Both the position numbers and the translations under genes were made by a program. A stretch of DNA of 64,000 bases from UBA7960 sp964624065 (GTDB lineage Bacteria > Bacteroidota > Bacteroidia > Bacteroidales > UBA7960), in assembly GCA_964624065.1 (NCBI GenBank), contig CAZUWF010000009.1, forward strand, positions 1 to 64,000. Direction: 5' to 3'. Positions 62,105 through 64,000 of this stretch are shown one piece after another. The notes beneath the pieces are model-generated. The model saw only the letters and a program-made list of their open reading frames with translations. It did not search any database and had not been told where the DNA came from. How positions within the stretch are numbered: position 1 is the first letter of the stretch; every line of letters starts with the position of its first letter.

Positions 62105-62752
62105 TCAGAAGCTGCAATATTCCGCGAACTCGTTTAAGATCATTGCCGTTGCCCCCCATACAATATGTTTCTTTAAGTAAAAACAAGGGGTTTCGATGGT
62201 TAGTCCCTCCTGGAGCCTGATTTTTTCAAAACCCCTATGTTTGGGGTTGACTAATTCTATTAAGTTAACTTCAATTAGGCCGGAAACCTCCTTTGGGTCT
62301 GGGAAGAAGTTTGGTTTCTTTGCGGCGATCGATACATACGGTGATACCATAAAGTTTGAGGGAGGAATGTATAGATCGGTCAGCTTACCAATGACCTCCA
62401 ACTCGTTTGCCAAAGCTCCAATTTCCTCCTTGGTTTCTCGCAAGGCGGTTTCTTGGAGGTTAAGATCGGCAGCATCATACCTCCCTCCCGGAAAAGATAT
62501 TTGCCCGGCGTGTGCGCCCCCATTGTTAGTGCGCTTTATCAAAACCATAAAAGCTTGTCCCCTTGATGAAGGGTAAATCAATAGCATTACTGCAGATGGT
62601 ATGGGACTTTTACCGGCACCCATCCCTCTTATGTGGCTTTCGCGAATTGATGGAGCCATTTTCAATTGTGCCTCAACACCTGGTAGGTTATCGAAACTCA
62701 ATTCTTTTAGTTGCTTTGAAAATAGGGCAAAGTTATGTATGGAAGAATTCAT
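62105..62752 (-). CDS. CoA pyrophosphatase-type Nudix hydrolase
   Basis: 215 residues. The Nudix box (GX5EX7REUXEEXGU) is intact in the stretch GGRYDAAD, LQETALRETKEEIG; the extended signature before it, KRTNNGGAHAGQISFPGG, is the UPF0035/CoA-diphosphatase variant that cleaves CoA into 3',5'-ADP and phosphopantetheine. Activity on CoA is by family, not proven. The next gene, obgE, is on the same strand 47 nt upstream, so co-transcription is possible. Confidence 0.88.
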   Translation of the reverse strand: MNSSIHNFALFSKQLKELSFDNLPGVEAQLKMAPSIRESHIRGMGAGKSPIPSAVMLLIYPSSRGQAFMVLIKRTNNGGAHAGQISFPGGRYDAADLNLQETALRETKEEIGALANELEVIGKLTDLYIPPSNFMVSPYVSIAAKKPNFFPDPKEVSGLIEVNLIELVNPKHRGFEKIRLQEGLTIETPCFYLKKHIVWGATAMILNEFAEYCSF

Positions 62753-62799
62753 TAATAACTAAACCTGCACCCTTTTTAACCGATACACCCATGAACTCA

Positions 62800-63798
62800 T
62801 CAGCCTTCTTCATTGGGGTTCAATGCTTTCCATATCAAATCCTTGAGTTCCACCAATCCTTGGTTTGTGTGCGAGGAAATCATAACATATTCAATCTCTG
62901 GCAATTTGGTTTCAAGAGTTGCCATTTTCTTTGGTGTAAGCAAATCGCACTTGGTTACGGCTAGCAACTTAGTCTTGTCGAGAAGTTCGGGATTGTACTG
63001 TTCCAGCTCGTTGAGCAGCGTTTCGTATTCTTTTTTAAGGTTCTTAGAATCGGCGGGTATTATGAAAAGCAAAACCGAGTTGCGTTCAATGTGCCTCAAG
63101 AATCTGTGTCCCAAACCCTTGCCAAGATGAGCTCCTTCAATTATTCCCGGAATGTCGGCCATAACAAATGACCTTGATTCGCGATATTCTACCACCCCCA
63201 AGTTTGGTTTTAGGGTAGTAAAAGGGTAATCTGCAATTTCGGGCTTGGCGGCAGAAACTACCGAAAGCAGGGTTGACTTGCCGGCATTTGGGAATCCAAC
63301 CAAGCCCACATCTGCGAGTAGCTTAAGTTCGAAAACCACATTTTTTTCGATGCCTTCCTCGCCTGGTTGTGCATACCGGGGAGTTTGATTGGTGCTCGAT
63401 TTGAACCTGGCGTTGCCGAGCCCGCCCCTGCCTCCCTCAAGAAGGATTATTGTCTGCCCGTGCTCGGTAATTTCGATCAAGTGGTCACTGGTTTCGGCAT
63501 CAAGGGCGATTGTTCCCAAGGGTACTTCCAAAACAATATCTTGTCCGCTGGCGCCCGTGCTGGTTTGCCTTCCGCCCGACATCCCGTGCTTCGCATACAC
63601 GTGCCGAGTGTACCTTAAATGTAGGAGTGTCCAGAGGTTTCGGTTGCCACGTAGTATGATATGGCCACCTCGCCCTCCATCGCCACCATCGGGCCCGCCC
63701 TTGGCCACGAACTTTTCTCGCCTCAAATGAGCCGACCCTGCCCCCCCGTTACCCGAGCGGCAAGTTATCCTGACGTGGTCAATGAAATTTGGGTTCAA
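62800..63798 (-). CDS. obgE: GTPase Obg (CgtA/ObgE)
   Basis: 332 residues. The Gly-rich Obg fold (about 1-158, IDHVRITCRSGNGGAGSAHLRREKF, GGPDGGDGGRGGHI) is followed by the GTPase domain with G1 GFPNAGKST (168-176), G3 DIPGIIEGAHLGKGLGHRFLRH, G4 TKCD and the C-terminal basic tail. No long C-terminal OCT domain is present, which is usual in Bacteroidota. ObgE binds the 50S subunit and links ribosome assembly to growth. The small gene 63812-63997 lies 13 nt upstream. Confidence 0.97.
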   Translation of the reverse strand: MNPNFIDHVRITCRSGNGGAGSAHLRREKFVAKGGPDGGDGGRGGHIILRGNRNLWTLLHLRYTRHVYAKHGMSGGRQTSTGASGQDIVLEVPLGTIALDAETSDHLIEITEHGQTIILLEGGRGGLGNARFKSSTNQTPRYAQPGEEGIEKNVVFELKLLADVGLVGFPNAGKSTLLSVVSAAKPEIADYPFTTLKPNLGVVEYRESRSFVMADIPGIIEGAHLGKGLGHRFLRHIERNSVLLFIIPADSKNLKKEYETLLNELEQYNPELLDKTKLLAVTKCDLLTPKKMATLETKLPEIEYVMISSHTNQGLVELKDLIWKALNPNEEG

Positions 63799-63811
63799 CG
63801 CGTTATAATTC

Positions 63812-63997
63812 TTATGCCCCTATGTGCTGTAGGAGCCCTTTGACCAAAAAAACAGGCCACACAAGTGCCTTCAAAAAGCCAACCACTCCTACCCAAAAGG
63901 AGGTTGCAGTTGAAATAAAGTAGAAGGCGGCTCCAATTACTCCCAGCAAGTATATTGCAGAGGAGGTGTTTGGGGTATTTGATTTTTTTCTTCCCAT
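63812..63997 (-). CDS. Small conserved membrane protein
   Basis: 61 residues from ATG 63997. After a basic N-terminus (GRKKSNTP) two hydrophobic helices are predicted: YLLGVIGAAFYFISTATSFWVG (about 16-37) and FLKALVWPVFLVKGLLQHIG (about 40-60). I recall similar short proteins ending in the ALVWPVFLV segment as conserved hypotheticals in several phyla. Function unknown. Tight spacing (13 nt) to obgE suggests joint expression. Confidence 0.7.
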   Translation of the reverse strand: MGRKKSNTPNTSSAIYLLGVIGAAFYFISTATSFWVGVVGFLKALVWPVFLVKGLLQHIGA

Positions 63998-64000
63998 GGT

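Overview
The window looks like the chromosome of a free-living member of the Bacteroidota, probably an uncultured or poorly sampled lineage. The evidence is a type IX secretion sorting domain at the C-terminus of the first gene, Bacteroidota families (DUF4159, DUF2141, DUF4369-TlpA lipoproteins, an HxxEH/non-HxxEH M16 peptidase pair), and many promoters with the Bacteroidota -7 box TAnnTTTG, often with TTG or TTTG about 19 nt upstream. Shine-Dalgarno sequences are mostly absent. I see no tRNA, rRNA, CRISPR array, insertion sequence, phage or integrase gene. The content is mostly housekeeping.

Layout. 1-13.3 kb: the end of a secreted PKD/T9SS protein, a DUF418 membrane protein, a ClC chloride transporter with CBS domains, DUF4159, rsmE, an MFS permease, an orphan outer-membrane protein and two tandem TlpA-like lipoproteins. 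13.4-20.3 kb: folE, a decayed ATP-grasp gene, glgA-glgC (glycogen synthesis) and a K+-dependent membrane pyrophosphatase. 20.7-24.3 kb: a plus-strand run of bifunctional nuclease, nucleoside transporter, thyA and folA. 24.6-27.4 kb: a minus-strand unit of dnaB and an 'asparagine synthetase B'-labelled secreted protein. 27.7-33.0 kb: a protein with three His/Cys repeats, then a compact operon DUF2141, NTF2-like, SDR, CrtI-like FAD oxidoreductase and alpha/beta hydrolase. 33-36.9 kb: a SAM methyltransferase, rpsF-rpsR-rplI and a TrmH-type methyltransferase. 36.9-46.1 kb: mostly minus strand, with an M19 dipeptidase, a BrkB-like membrane protein, an M16 peptidase pair and dnaX. 46.4-53.7 kb: EamA permease, rplU-rpmA, serS, TPR protein, rsmA and a degenerate PP2C-TM-LysM-like protein. 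53.7-64 kb: a PNPOx-like protein, a metallophosphoesterase, a beta-lactamase-like hydrolase, a TonB-domain protein, thrS-infC-rpmI-rplT, a Nudix hydrolase, obgE and a small membrane protein.

Coherent functional units are the translation operons, the nucleotide/folate group (folE apart; nupC-thyA-folA together), glycogen synthesis, and envelope maintenance. The best candidates for undescribed biology are the redox/hydrolase operon at 28.6-33.0 kb, the repeat protein just before it, and the PP2C-like/LysM-like membrane protein. The clearest sequence-level surprise is infC: its only well-placed Shine-Dalgarno sequence points to an ATA start codon 21 nt before the first ATG.

Several 0.4-1.1 kb intergenic stretches hold coding-like relics. 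Only one of these, the ATP-grasp remnant, could be assigned to a family. All family calls are from reading the translations; no database search was possible.
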